From the NCBI GenBank assembly GCA_000331325.2, contig CM003434.1, positions 125,579 to 189,578 on the forward strand: a DNA stretch of 64,000 bases, written 5' to 3'. The notes under the pieces were generated by a model, which made no database searches, was not told the DNA's origin, and worked only from the letters and a program-made list of their open reading frames with translations. The stretch comes from Crithidia fasciculata (taxonomy: Eukaryota > Euglenozoa > Kinetoplastea > Trypanosomatida > Trypanosomatidae). The position numbers and the translations under genes are program-made. Positions 42,549 to 53,585 of this stretch are shown here, piece by piece (positions within the stretch are counted from its first letter, which is position 1; every line of letters starts with the position of its first letter).

Positions 42549-44311
42549 TGTGACGAAAGAGGGGGCAGCGCGGCAGGAGAGCGACGCCCACGATTCGATT
42601 CGCAAAGTTACAGAAAGCTGTTACTGTAATGGTTCTTTGGATCAAAAAGATGCCCTAGATTGCAAATAAAAGCTAAACGCACGCACACACCAAAGTACAG
42701 AACTTAACAACAAATCAGATCGAATAAAGTTGAAGCAATGAGATTAGAGGGAAGATAGAATGCGCTGATGACACTATCGCTAGGGATTGAGAGAGAGAGG
42801 ATAATCAATGTGTACAAGTGAGATGGAGCAGTCCGTACGCTGCTATGCAGCTGAGAGAGGTGTGCAGTTGTGGTGCTTTTTTAATACTCCTGGTGGTGTC
42901 GATACTCTCCCCAAATGGAAACTGGAAAAGGGAAGGCCGCCAATTCAGCAAAGGTGAGCCGGCAACAGAGAGAGGAGAACTTCTTAAACGCCAGCGGTAT
43001 GCTGAGCTGTGGAAGCAAGACTCTAAAAACGAAACGTGACAAGAGAAGAAAGAAAGTCGGGCACGTTCCAGAAGGGCAAGGACGCGATAGAAAGGGGCAG
43101 ACAGTGACGGTGAAGGAAAGCATAGAAGGAGAAAAGAGAATACAGATGCCATCAGGCTGCAGATCCGTGCACTCTTGATTAAGGGTTGCAGTAGTGAAGG
43201 TAGAAGCGCGTAAATGTGACACACTCGCATCCAGTCACGAGCACAACTCCGCGATGCGCGTACTCAGCTGCCTCCTTTTCAAACAATACCACTCGCCTCA
43301 CACACAAGCACAAGTGAGAGGCCCACTTTGGTGGTCGCCAGACATTGGTGTCTTCTCATTCCGTTCAAAATCTTTATTTCTCGCTGATCTCCGTCACAAT
43401 ATGAATGCTGAGAGCTCACGAAGAACAAAAAGAGAAGAGAAGGTGAGCACAGCCCCGGGAATTTGCCACCTGTGAAACAGATAAAGAGAAGAAATAAGAT
43501 AACAATGCGTGCTTCCTCATCACTACACAAACTAACAGAACGAAGGGGAGATAATAAAACGCGGAACGCCAAGAAAACAAATTGGTTTTAGAAAGGGGGA
43601 GAAAACCGTACAGGATTCACAGAAAAGAGAAAAAACAGAAAACTACATATCAAAGACATTTCCTGCAGGCAGAAGAGGTCGGCCGCCGTGTAAAGGGGAG
43701 AGAAAAAAAGAGAAAAGAAGTTCATCGCACCCTGCAGAATTATTTTTGCCGTCGCTGTTGATGGGGACTCGAAGAACTGAACAAGACTAAAACTAAAAAA
43801 GAAAATAAAGGGGAAAAAAAACAACACTGGCCTACTGTTTTGCTCTGTCTTCGATACGCAGCGCCGGTAGCTGTCGCGTACATCTACACGGGGAGAGAGG
43901 GGAAAAAGACAAAGACAGACGGCACTCCCACGCACGACTTCAGAAAAAAGCAATATGCGTCCATTGTGTACGCACATCTGCCCGTTCCAACAGAGCCACA
44001 CTTGCCCCCTTTGTGCATGTACACAAACACACACACACACGGCTTACCGCGGTAGGAGATGCCAATCGGTCATCTCGCGTAGCTCGTGGAAAGCGGCGGC
44101 GTGTCCGGTAAAGCACCGTCTTTTTCAAGTATGTCGCGCACGCACAACAAAAACACACGCCGCAAGACAATAAAGGAGCTTTTGACGTGGAAGAGAGAGA
44201 CGGCGCGGAGGAGTCATTTCACTTCCCTCACTTTCTCTCCTTTAAATCGTTAGAGCTGATCAACACATGCGCACACACAGCAGGCACTGTAGAAGAGAGC
44301 AACAAAGACGC
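42549..44311. other. spacer between the 1414-residue gene and the first calpain-like gene
   Basis: About 1.76 kb of mixed, A/GA-rich sequence. Small open frames on both strands show no domains. No gene is supported. Confidence 0.5.
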
Positions 44312-46663
44312 CTACTCCTCCACGACGCCAAACTCACGCAGGCGCTCGTCGACGATCTCCTGCCCGATGCACTCCACCGGCTGACGCGGGGTGCGAATCT
44401 GGTACTCGGCCGCCGTGTCCTCCATCATGCCCGTCTGCACAAAGGACGGCATGTTGCTGAAGACGCGGCAGTTGCGGTCGACCTTCTTGAACTCAACCTT
44501 GATGCCGTTGCCGACGTAGGTGTCGGACAGCAGGCCCATCACATAAGGCTTCGTGACACTCGGGTCGTGAATACGGGGGATGACGAAGTACGGGCTGCCC
44601 TCCGGCGTGAAGGTGTACCGCATCGCCACATCGCGGGAGAAGTTGAACTTGAGCTGCCGGTCCGGCTTCTCGACCAGCGAGTTGCTCGTCGCGTCGAGCT
44701 TCTCCTTCTTGCCGCCGTGCTTGAAGACGCTGAGCAGGAGGGCGTGGTACTCCAGCGACGGGTCGTCGCGTTCGTCCTCCTGGGAGAGCGTCAGGTAGAC
44801 CTCGGTGGGGTCGGCCACGTTGATCTCCAGCGCGACAGTCGGCGTGCCCTGCGCGAACTCGCCGCGGATGCGGTAGTCGAACCACGGCGTCCGCAGGTGG
44901 CAGCAGCCGCCACCGGCGAAGACGTTCAGTGCGTCGGTCCACTCGACCCAGAAGGTGCGGTCGGCGTCGGACGGGGCACCGCCGTGCTTGTAGCACTGCG
45001 AGAGCACCGAGGGGTACTTGTCCCACCGCTTGTCCGTCTTGCTCCACGCCCCCGTCCACTCCGTCCCGGTGCCCCACGGGTTGCGCACCCGCAGCAGACG
45101 GAGGTCGAGGTCCTCGAAGTATTCGGTCTGCAGCACCGTGTAGCCGTGGTGCAGGCGCAGGCCCATCTTGTCGTACTTGGCCTCCATCTCGGGGTTCGCG
45201 CTCACGACGTTGGCGTTGCCGAAAGCCTCGCCGCCGTCGGACGGGGTGCAGAGCACCTGCAGGTAGCCCTTGCGGTCGTAGTCGCGCATCTCCTGGAAGA
45301 TGGTGTCATCGCCGGACTGCGCGTCCTCCCAGAAGCTCTCGAACCGCGTGATCGGGAAGCCGGTGAACTCGGAGAGCGGCTCGAGCGGGTCGCCGCTGGC
45401 GATGTTGGCGTACGAGCCGTGCACCTTCGCGTACGTCTTCTCCAGCAGCGCGACCCACATCCGCCGCATGTCGACGGCGCACCGCGCAAACTCGGGGCCG
45501 TCGCGGGTCGCCGGCAGGTAGTCGTCCAGCAGCACCGGCAGCCACCACCCGTTGAAGTTGAGGGTGACCCAGTAGGCGCCGAGGGCCCGCTCGATCTTGC
45601 CGTTGGCGGCGCTGACGGGGTGGCGGAAGAGGTCGCGCAGCCGCTCCCCGTTGGCGTCGGTGAGGGCCGCCATGGCCGACACGAGGTACGTGTCACCAAT
45701 CGAGCCGTGGGTCACCTGCGAGGGCAGAATGTCGCGCCGGAAGAGCCGCACCTCCTTCAGCTGCTCCTCAGGGATCCAGGTCGACGGGCGGTGCCACGGG
45801 ATGAAGCGCGGCAGGTAGGTGTCGACGTCCTGGCGGTAGAGGGAGTAGTCGCAGGGGCGGAAGTCGCAGTCGACGTAGGGCTTCTCGTTGTCCTCGCAGT
45901 AGGCCAGCACCTTCTCCTCCGTCAGGTCCTCCTCCCGCACGCCAATCGCCTGGGCCAGGTCGGCGATGTCGTCGGCGATCCGGTCGTTCACCTCACCGTA
46001 GAGTGTGTCGCGCTTGTCGTCGTTCAGCGGCACCGCCTTGGCACTGCACTTGAAGCCGTTGATCTTGCCAGAGACAAGCTTCGTCGTCTCGCCTGGGTAG
46101 ACGACCAGGGTGGCGGAGAGCTCGCTGGTGTTCATGACGTACATCTCCACCTTGTCGCCGGGCTGCAGATCAGACTTGGCGCCGAAGGTGAACTTGACGT
46201 GCATTTCGTACTTGTCGGTGTCGTTGTAGTAGTACCACGTCCCATCAGGGGCGACCACCTTGTAGAGCATGCCCGTCTCGAAGACCGGCGAGACGTCGCC
46301 CTCGACGGACGGACCGTTCAGGAGGTAGGAGGTGCCCTTGCTCTTGGTGCGGTCCCGCTCCGACAGGTTCAGCACCGTCGTGTCGATCGTCTTGTCTTCG
46401 AACTCGTCGCACTCGTCGTCGTTCACGTAGGGCGGCGGCAGGTCGCGGCGTGGCGGAACGTACTTCTTGCCCGTCTCGCCGTCCTTCTGCAGGCTGCGCA
46501 TCTTCTGGATGTCCTTCATGTTGCGGGGCAGCAGGTCGGGCAGAGGGGTCGGCACCCGCACCGGGTGGAGAGTGTCCTCGTCCATCTTGCTCGGCCGCTT
46601 CGGCAGCGGCATCACGTAGTCCGGCGGGTACTCCGGCAGCTGCGGCTCGGCGGTGGCGACCAT
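44312..46663 (-). CDS. calpain-like protein, kinetoplastid type (T/H/N site)
   Basis: 783 residues from the ATG at 46663 (MVATAEPQLPEYPPDYVMP). A Pro-rich tail precedes a domain I_K at about 115-205 (GMLYKVVAPDGTWYYYNDT and the following VNG-like turn). A calpain protease-like domain II follows at about 290-560, then beta-sandwich domain III-like sequence to the end. The catalytic Cys position is Thr325 (GSIGDTYL), while His506 (HHGYTVL) and Asn528 (VRNPWG) are kept. Loss of the nucleophile makes proteolysis unlikely. The family is thought to act in the cytoskeleton, in membrane association or in signalling. It is the last of the calpain-like run in the transcription order. Confidence 0.9.
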   Translation of the reverse strand: MVATAEPQLPEYPPDYVMPLPKRPSKMDEDTLHPVRVPTPLPDLLPRNMKDIQKMRSLQKDGETGKKYVPPRRDLPPPYVNDDECDEFEDKTIDTTVLNLSERDRTKSKGTSYLLNGPSVEGDVSPVFETGMLYKVVAPDGTWYYYNDTDKYEMHVKFTFGAKSDLQPGDKVEMYVMNTSELSATLVVYPGETTKLVSGKINGFKCSAKAVPLNDDKRDTLYGEVNDRIADDIADLAQAIGVREEDLTEEKVLAYCEDNEKPYVDCDFRPCDYSLYRQDVDTYLPRFIPWHRPSTWIPEEQLKEVRLFRRDILPSQVTHGSIGDTYLVSAMAALTDANGERLRDLFRHPVSAANGKIERALGAYWVTLNFNGWWLPVLLDDYLPATRDGPEFARCAVDMRRMWVALLEKTYAKVHGSYANIASGDPLEPLSEFTGFPITRFESFWEDAQSGDDTIFQEMRDYDRKGYLQVLCTPSDGGEAFGNANVVSANPEMEAKYDKMGLRLHHGYTVLQTEYFEDLDLRLLRVRNPWGTGTEWTGAWSKTDKRWDKYPSVLSQCYKHGGAPSDADRTFWVEWTDALNVFAGGGCCHLRTPWFDYRIRGEFAQGTPTVALEINVADPTEVYLTLSQEDERDDPSLEYHALLLSVFKHGGKKEKLDATSNSLVEKPDRQLKFNFSRDVAMRYTFTPEGSPYFVIPRIHDPSVTKPYVMGLLSDTYVGNGIKVEFKKVDRNCRVFSNMPSFVQTGMMEDTAAEYQIRTPRQPVECIGQEIVDERLREFGVVEE

Positions 46664-47482
46664 AGCTGAGACTGTATTGTTGCTGTTGGTGGTGATGAGA
46701 GGTTTACTGGGGGGATGTGTGAGAGGGGAAGATACGGGAACAATGAACACGTGTGAAAACAATCACCTCTTTGGGAGTTGATGAAGGGAAAGAAAGAGGG
46801 AGAAGAGGGAAGGGGAAGAGCGTGAGTGTGGCCGCATAAATTTCACTAAACTATGTGGAGAGACGAAGTGGAAAGCCGTGAGCTATGTAGAGGGCAGCAG
46901 GCAGAAGCAAATGCGCGTGCTTTTCACCTCGCCACGAGTACCACTACCATAAAAAGTCTGAAGGAATTTATTCATCGCGTGCATCTGCTTGGTATCTACG
47001 TGCCTTCTGCACACAACACGGCAGCCGCGGCTGCGGTAGGCAGGAAAAAAAAACAGAGAGCGAGAAAAATATATCAGGTTGCTGCACAACACACACAGAG
47101 AAAAAAATAGCGAAAGTAGGTGGAAAGGCGAGTAAATCACATGGTCGAAGAGAAACATATGTACACAAAATGCCGCCGTTGCTGGGCGGAATGTTGTTCA
47201 TGTAGCGGCGCGTTCAGCAAAGAGATGCAGAAAAAAAATAGCCACCAGAAAGAAAGTGACAAAGACTAGAAGGACACATAAAAAAAAGGTAATCGCAGCT
47301 CGTCGAAGAAGGCGTGATGAGGGCATTGTGAAAAACGCTTAAGGATCGATCAAGCTTCAGGAGCAGCGCACATAATTCGACGCAAAACTCCTCAGAGCAT
47401 AATGCAACGGCCGCGTGGCTGTTACACCACAATCCTCACACTGTCCCACCGGCGCACTTTCGCATACCCTTCCAAAAGCTCC
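46664..47482. other. spacer between calpain-like genes
   Basis: About 820 bases. It contains the candidate pyrimidine tract for the gene starting at 46663 and A-rich sequence near 47040-47110 and 47225-47290. No gene is supported. Confidence 0.5.
46784..46818 (-). promoter_or_regulatory. candidate trans-splicing pyrimidine tract
   Basis: A coding-strand CT-rich run about 120 bases upstream of the ATG at 46663. Confidence 0.4.
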
Positions 47483-49272
47483 TCAGGATGGCGGCGGCGA
47501 GCCGGCCTCAGCATCGCAGATGCGGTTGCCCTCCAACGTCTTGACACCGCGCTCCGTGCAGATCTGATACGACGCCGTCACCCGCGAGGTGCTCTCCAAA
47601 TCAAACGGTGCCGCGGAATCCGTGAAGACGCCGCAGCTGCGCCGCATCGACACAAAGCTGATGGAGAGATCCTCGCCATCGCCGGCCACCGCCTCCGTCA
47701 CCAAGGAAAGCACGAAGCGCACCTCAGCTGCTGTTCCTCCTCCTGTTGTGCTGCTTCCCAGTGTCATATCCTCCGCTGCCTGCGGGTCCAGCAGCGGCAC
47801 CACCAGCACCGTCCCCTCGGCCACACGCGGGTCGATGGTCAGCTTCGTCGAGACGTCCTTGGCGACCACGTAAGTGCGCCGCCCCGCCACACACTCGACG
47901 TCCTCGCAGGACTCGCTGACGACGTGCGCCGACTGCCGCGACAGCCTGCGCACCACCGCCATCGCCGTCCCGCAGAGCGGAAGGGGGCGAGACGCCACGA
48001 CGGTGCCGTAGCTGTCCAGCGTCTCGCTGACTGTTTCGAGGGACAAGGTGACGAACACCTCAACCTTGCGGCGCGCCTTCATCTCGAGCACGAAGCGGGG
48101 CCGGCCGTTGACGAAGGCGTTCTTGGCGCGGTAGCGGTGGTAGGACCAGAGCGTGTAGCAGACTCCGCCCCCAGCGAAGGCGGCGAGCACCTCCCTCCAC
48201 TCCACCCACATCGTCCCCTTCCGCTCGTTCAGCTGCTGCGCCGCCTGCGTCATGCCCACGCTGCTTCCAAGATTCGTGGCGACGGGGCGGCGGTTGGCGG
48301 TACCTGTGCTGAGCGCACCAGAGGAGCCGAGCGCCGAGCCCATCGCACTCATGCTGATGTCCGGGCGGTCGTACCATGTCGTGTACTTCCACTTCTTCTC
48401 GCGGTGCATCCTGTGCCGTGTCTCCCACGTCCACGGGTTCTTGAGCTGCGCCATGCGAAGGTCGAGCTCCTCGTAGTAGGCGACGTCGTTGAGAAAGTAG
48501 ATGTGGCCAGGCAGGAACTGCGGCGTGACGCCCTTCACCGGCAGCAGACGGGAGGAGCGCAACTTGGAAAGGGTGACAGTGTTCTTCGAGGCGGCGTCCG
48601 ACGCGGCGGGGGTGAAGAGCAGCACCGTGCAGCCCGCCCTCACCGCCCGCTGGATGTACTGGAAGAGCGTGCGGCAGGGCGGCCCGGTCGGCTTGGCCTT
48701 TGCTGCGGCCCACAGCGTGTCGAGGTAGCGCACCGGGAAGCCGGTGAAGTCGCCCATCGCCTCCATCGCATCGACCACGCACGTCGCCGCGTAGGCGCCG
48801 AGGCTCTTGGCGTAGGCTTTCTCCAGCAGTGGCACCCACAGCCGCCGTGGGTCCTCGGGACAGCTGGCAAACAACGGCCCCTTGAGCGAGGCCGGCACGT
48901 AGTCGTCCATCACGTACGTCTTCCACCACCCGTTGTGCAGCAGCGTCACGCGGTAGCAGCCCTCTGCCCGCTCCATCTTCCCAACGGCGGCGCTGACGGG
49001 GTGGCGAAAGAGCCAACGCACGTGCGAGGGAAACTGCGCGATGGCAGCCATGGCCGCCACGACGGTGTGGTTGCTCAGCTCCCCTTGCCGCACCAGGAAG
49101 CACGAGATTTCGCCGCGAAAGAGACGCGTCTGCGCAACCTCGGGCAAATAGACGTACTCCTCCGGCCGCCGCCACGTCACGGCGGGGATGGTGACGGCGT
49201 CGCACCCGCGACGGTAGAGGCTCTCGGTGCAGGGCCGGAAGGTGAGGTCGGTGAACTTCAGATGGTGGCGCA
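47483..49272 (-). CDS. calpain-like protein, 5'-incomplete at assembly gap (H/H/N site)
   Basis: About 596 residues are present. The N-terminal part, including any domain I_K and the start codon, is lost in the gap at 49273-49282. Domain II is readable from the start (PAVTWRRPEEYVYLPEVAQ). The catalytic Cys position is replaced by His (GELSNHTVV aligned to GQLGDCWLM of the active paralogue). By alignment the His (PGHIYFLND) and Asn (KNPWTWE) positions are kept. A domain III-like C-terminus follows and ends in a Pro/Ser tail. The protein is probably not a protease. It belongs to the same array as its neighbours. Confidence 0.8.
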
Positions 49273-49282
49273 NNNNNNNNNN
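49273..49282. other. assembly gap (10 N)
   Basis: The gap separates the C-terminal part of one calpain-like gene (left, 47483-49272) from the N-terminal part of another (right, 49283-51843). At least a gene end, a spacer and a gene start are missing, so the true length is probably well over the ten N shown, unless the join collapses two paralogues. Confidence 0.9.
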
Positions 49283-51843
49283 CTGACGCACAGCATGAGG
49301 GGCAGGAGAGCGCGGTTGGGGTGGTCCGGCGGCAGGCCGCGGTCGTCCTCCTGCGACAGCACACAGTACACCTCCACCGGCGCAGCGGCAGCTGCTGCAG
49401 TGGCACCACCATCCGTTGTAGCCGATCCCTCCTCCTCGCGTACGTACACCTCCAGCACACAGGAGGGGACGCCGTCGTGGAAGGCGCCGCGCACGCGGCA
49501 GTCCTCTGTCCAGCTGCTGTGCACGCAACACACCCCGCCGCCCTCAAACATCAGGAGCGCCTCCGACCAATCGAGCCACAAGCCGCCGGGCGTTGCTGCT
49601 GCGTCCTCGCTGCTTCCATCTTCTGCCCCGGACGCCATCCCGCACAGCCGGGCCAGCTCCGGCTCCTGCCGCCACCGCACACTCTCCGCACACCACAGCC
49701 CGTCCCCGTCCAGCCGCAGCGTTGGGCACCGCACCTGGAGGAGGCGGTAGTCGCCGTAGCGCACGACTCGCAACACGGCGTAGGACATGCCATAGAGCAT
49801 GCCCATGTGCACGGACTTGGCCTCTGCCGGGCCCTCATCGGGAAGGCTTAGACAGACGAGGTAGCCGCAGTCCCGCACCTTTGCCTCCAGCATCGCGAAG
49901 AGGGCCTCCGACTCCGCCGAGACGCCGTGCCCCGAGAAGCTCACTCGCACGTCTTCGGCCACCTCAGCCCACTCCTCGTCAAAGCGGAAGGTCGGGAAGC
50001 CGGTGAAGTCCTGCAGTGCCTCGAGAGGGTCGCCGTACTGGATGGCGGCGTAGGAGCCGTGCAGCTTCGCGTACGCCTTCTCCAGCAGCGGGTACCACAG
50101 CTTCCGCAGGTCGTGTGTGCAGCGGCCGAGGTCAGGGCCCCGTAACGACGCAGGCAGGTAGTCGTCCACCACCGTCGTTGTCCACCACCCGCCGTGGCCA
50201 AGAGTGACGTGGTGGGCGCCCACCGCCGCCTCCGCACGGGCAGCATCAGGAGAAGGATTTGGGTGGCGGAAGAGGCGGTAGACCCGCTCCGGCGCCTCAG
50301 CGAGGAGGGCGGCTGCGCTGCAGAGATAGGCGTCTCCGCCGTCTCCGGTTGATGGGTCGGTGGGGAGGGCAGCCGTCCCGGCAAAGAGCGACGCCTCGTG
50401 TGCCTGCCGCTGCGGGAGGTAGGCGGTGGGACGTCGCCACGGCATGTCCCACAGAAAGGCGTCGTCCACGTCCCTGCGGCAGAGAGAGGCGCGGGATGGG
50501 GGGAAGGCGGGGTCGACGAAGTGCATCCCTGCTCTTTGTGCGTTTGCTGCGTCCTTTTCCTTCAGGCAGCAGTCTAGCACGTCGGCGGTGGTGAGCATCG
50601 CTGTGCTCGACTTTCCACACTGCCGGGCAACGCGGCCGAGCAGAGCGGTGGCCTCCGCCGTCGTGGCTGCCGTGTGTGGGTTGACGTAGCTCGCATCCAC
50701 CGGCGTCGCCACGGAGAGGTTCTTGAAGCCGTTCACCTCGCCCTGCAGAAGCACCTCCGTCTCCTGCGGCCACACCGTCACGGCCACCTCCATCTCCCCG
50801 GAGGGCAGCCGCTTCAGCACGGCGTGTGGGCCCGCCGCGATGACTGAGGTGGCGCCGAACAGGTAGCGCACCTCCATCTGATACTTGTGCGAGTCGTTGT
50901 AGAAGACCCAGAGACCCTCTGGCGTGGCGCAGCGGTAGAGAAAGCCGCTCTTGAAGACAGGGTTGTAGTCGCCCACCACATCGGGTGCGGCGTAGCGGAA
51001 AGCGGAGCGGCTTTTTGCGCTGCCACCGCTGCAGCTGCTGCTCGTGACGGGCAGCTCCGTGAGGGGGCAGGCGCGAAGGGGGTCGATACCGCCCTCACCA
51101 AACTCATCGGCGACGTCGGACAGAAACGAAAGGTCGGTGCCGCTGCCGTTGTTGACGGTGCCACCGCGCAGGGTGCCTCCCAGTCCTCGCCCCTTTCCAT
51201 TAGTTGATGACAGTCCAGGCACTGTTGATGATGCTCCGCCTGCACTGACGGAACTGCGTCGCGTCATCTTTGCAGCCATAGCCGCGCCGTAGAGCTGCTG
51301 CTGCTCCGCCTCCAGCCGCGCACACTCCTCCTCCAGCTCCTCCAGGTCCCTCTCCTGCTGCTTGCAGTACACCACGTAGTCTCGAATCGTATCATACGCG
51401 TTGGCGTCCCGCACGTCCTGCGTGAAGAAGGCGAAGTCGCCGCTGTCGTCGCTCGTAATGTCTGACGCGACGTCCTCGTGGCTCTCGTTTTCGAGCAGGG
51501 GCCGCTGCTGCACACTCGTGCGGCGGCTCTGGCGCTGCATCACGATGTCCTCCATACTTTCAAGTCCCATCAGCGAGCCGCTACTCAATTCGGTGCGAGA
51601 CAGACGTGGCGCACGCGCCGGGCTGAGCCCAAACATCAGCGGTGATCCCTGCCGGGCAGAGAAGGAGGCGGACTGACCGTTGTCTCGCTGCTTGCCCCAC
51701 ACGTAGCCACCGAGGTTGATGGAGCCGACGTCAGGAACGTTAGACGGGGTGGCGGAGACGAGGGCATGCTCCATGTAGAACTCCAGCATGTCCTCCGTGA
51801 TGTTGTCCTCCAGCCCATTTGCGGGCAGCGTACTACAGTCCAT
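49283..51843 (-). CDS. calpain-like protein, 3'-incomplete at assembly gap, all triad positions replaced
   Basis: About 853 residues are present from the ATG at 51843 (MDCSTLPANGLEDNITED). The N-terminal 280 residues are largely disordered with a short coiled coil at about 160-190 (KQQERDLEELEEECARLEA). Domain I_K spans about 287-375 (GFLYRCATPEGLWVFYNDS). A domain II-like region follows. None of the catalytic residues is kept: the Cys position is Ala505 (GGDAYLCS), the His position is Met (YGMSYAVL), and the Asn position is Cys (VRCPTLRL). It is therefore a degenerate, presumably structural or binding member. The C-terminus is cut by the gap. Confidence 0.85.
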
Positions 51844-53585
51844 TATAAGAGGGTCGAGTGCGAATGAAAAAAGTAAAAGTATTATTGAGACAAAAAAAAA
51901 TGTTAAGTAATACAGAACAAAGAGAAGACGTGCTCTGTGCGTTGCAGTGGGGATGATGCCGCACCGATGTGTGTTCCAGCTAAGAGTCGGCAGAAGGTGA
52001 ATACTGCAGAGTGCTCAAAAAAAAAGATGCAGTGGATGAAAATAGAAAGAGAGCAGTGTGGGTGAAAGTGGAGAAAAATGGGTAGAGAGGGAAGAGGGAT
52101 GAGTGAAATACTTCATAAGGGACTCGTAAGCCGTCCTGACAAAGGCAAGAAGTGGGAAGAGCTGCAAGGAATGCGTCCGCCACAGCCACCAGAGAGGCAA
52201 AAGGGAAAAAAAAAAGGTTGCCTACAACAGCAAAAGACAGCTGCCGTAGCATACATCAGCTGCTTCCTTTCGCCCAAAGCAGTCGATCAATCTTGGCTGC
52301 ACCAGCTGGATGCAAGAGGTCCCCAATGACAAGCCGTTGTCCTCGGGAACCTGTACGCGCGAGAGCTGACGCAGCCAGCGGTCAGGAACAGGGCACCTTG
52401 CTTCTTTGATCAGGAGCCAGAGATTGTCTGAGAGGAAGGTAAGTCCGTGTAGCCGCCTAAGCTGCCCTACAAAGCGGAAGCTTCGCCTCTTTCCTATCAG
52501 CCGTTGTCCCAACACTCTTTTTTCCCCTGTTCTTCTTACCTGGGAGAACACATTGGTTGCTTTTTCTATTCGGTTGCCTTTGCGTCCTTCTACGACAAAA
52601 TGAAAATACAAAAAGAGGAAAATGATGAAAGAAAGAAAAGAAAAAACACAAGTGAGACGCCACGAAGAAAATAAATACAGAAATGCAGCCTGCGCTCTAC
52701 ACCCGGACACCGCGAAGAGAAAACGCCTGCAGCGAGACACTGAAAGACGGGTGTCCTCGCACGATGTACCGTTAAAACTGAGGTTAAAAAAAAAAAAGAC
52801 ATTCACAGAGCCGCCACTACGCCGTGGGAGACACAAAAGGCACTGCGGTGGCAATGCACGCCACGCACCTTGCCTCGCCTCTCCCCGACGCACAAGTGAC
52901 GCCGACAGCTAAATGAGAGAGAGAAAAACGAGAACAGCTTCCACAAAACAGTATCGATACAAAGACCTTGGAAAAACAGGCACATACACGCATAGACAGC
53001 CAGACCGTGCAGGTGGCAATTAGGCGCAGAGCGAAAAAAAAAGGCTTCTCCACTTTCCACTTCTTCTAGACAATGCAAAAAGAAGAAACCACGCCTCGTG
53101 GAGACCTCTACCTGCTACCGTATGTGCACAAATTTTCAAGACCTCCGATCAGTCGCCGCATCTATAAAATGAAAAATAAAGAAAAAGAAACGCCAAACAA
53201 TGAGTCCGTCTCGATAGAGAGCACGGCTGTACAAGGGAAAAAAGAGAAAAACAGAAAAAGGAAATTCAACGCCGGTACAGAGAGAGAGGGGGGAGGTGGA
53301 CTCGAGGCTTGGTGTTGTGCCTCCGCAAAAAAAAAAACACCCGAGTCACCGACAAGTCCTTACAACAATGAGAAACAACTACTGGAAGAAGATGACGCAC
53401 AACGCAAACGAATCAAAAAGCGCAAACTACACCATCTGCTAAAAATAAAAGAAAAAGATGAGAGAGGACGAACAGAGCTACGTGTTCCCGGAGTGCTCGT
53501 GCGGCCCGGTGCGTTGCCTGTGTAGGTCTGTGTGTGTGCAGCTTCGCGGGAGGAGCGCGTCTCTCCAGGAAGAGCCCCGCTTCCC
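51844..53585. other. spacer between calpain-like genes
   Basis: About 1.74 kb of A/GA-rich sequence, with poly-A runs near 51890, 52016, 52205, 52790 and 53330. A GC-richer patch near 52290-52400 encodes nothing I recognise. No gene is supported. Confidence 0.5.

Noticed and set aside
44267-46669. 800-residue plus-strand ORF
   Set aside because: It lies antisense to a clear calpain-like gene. The translation is Arg/His/Val/Leu-rich with no domain, which is the usual shadow of a GC3-rich gene on the other strand.
47402-49750. 782-residue plus-strand ORF spanning the assembly gap
   Set aside because: It is antisense to two calpain-like genes and crosses N bases, so its continuity is artificial.
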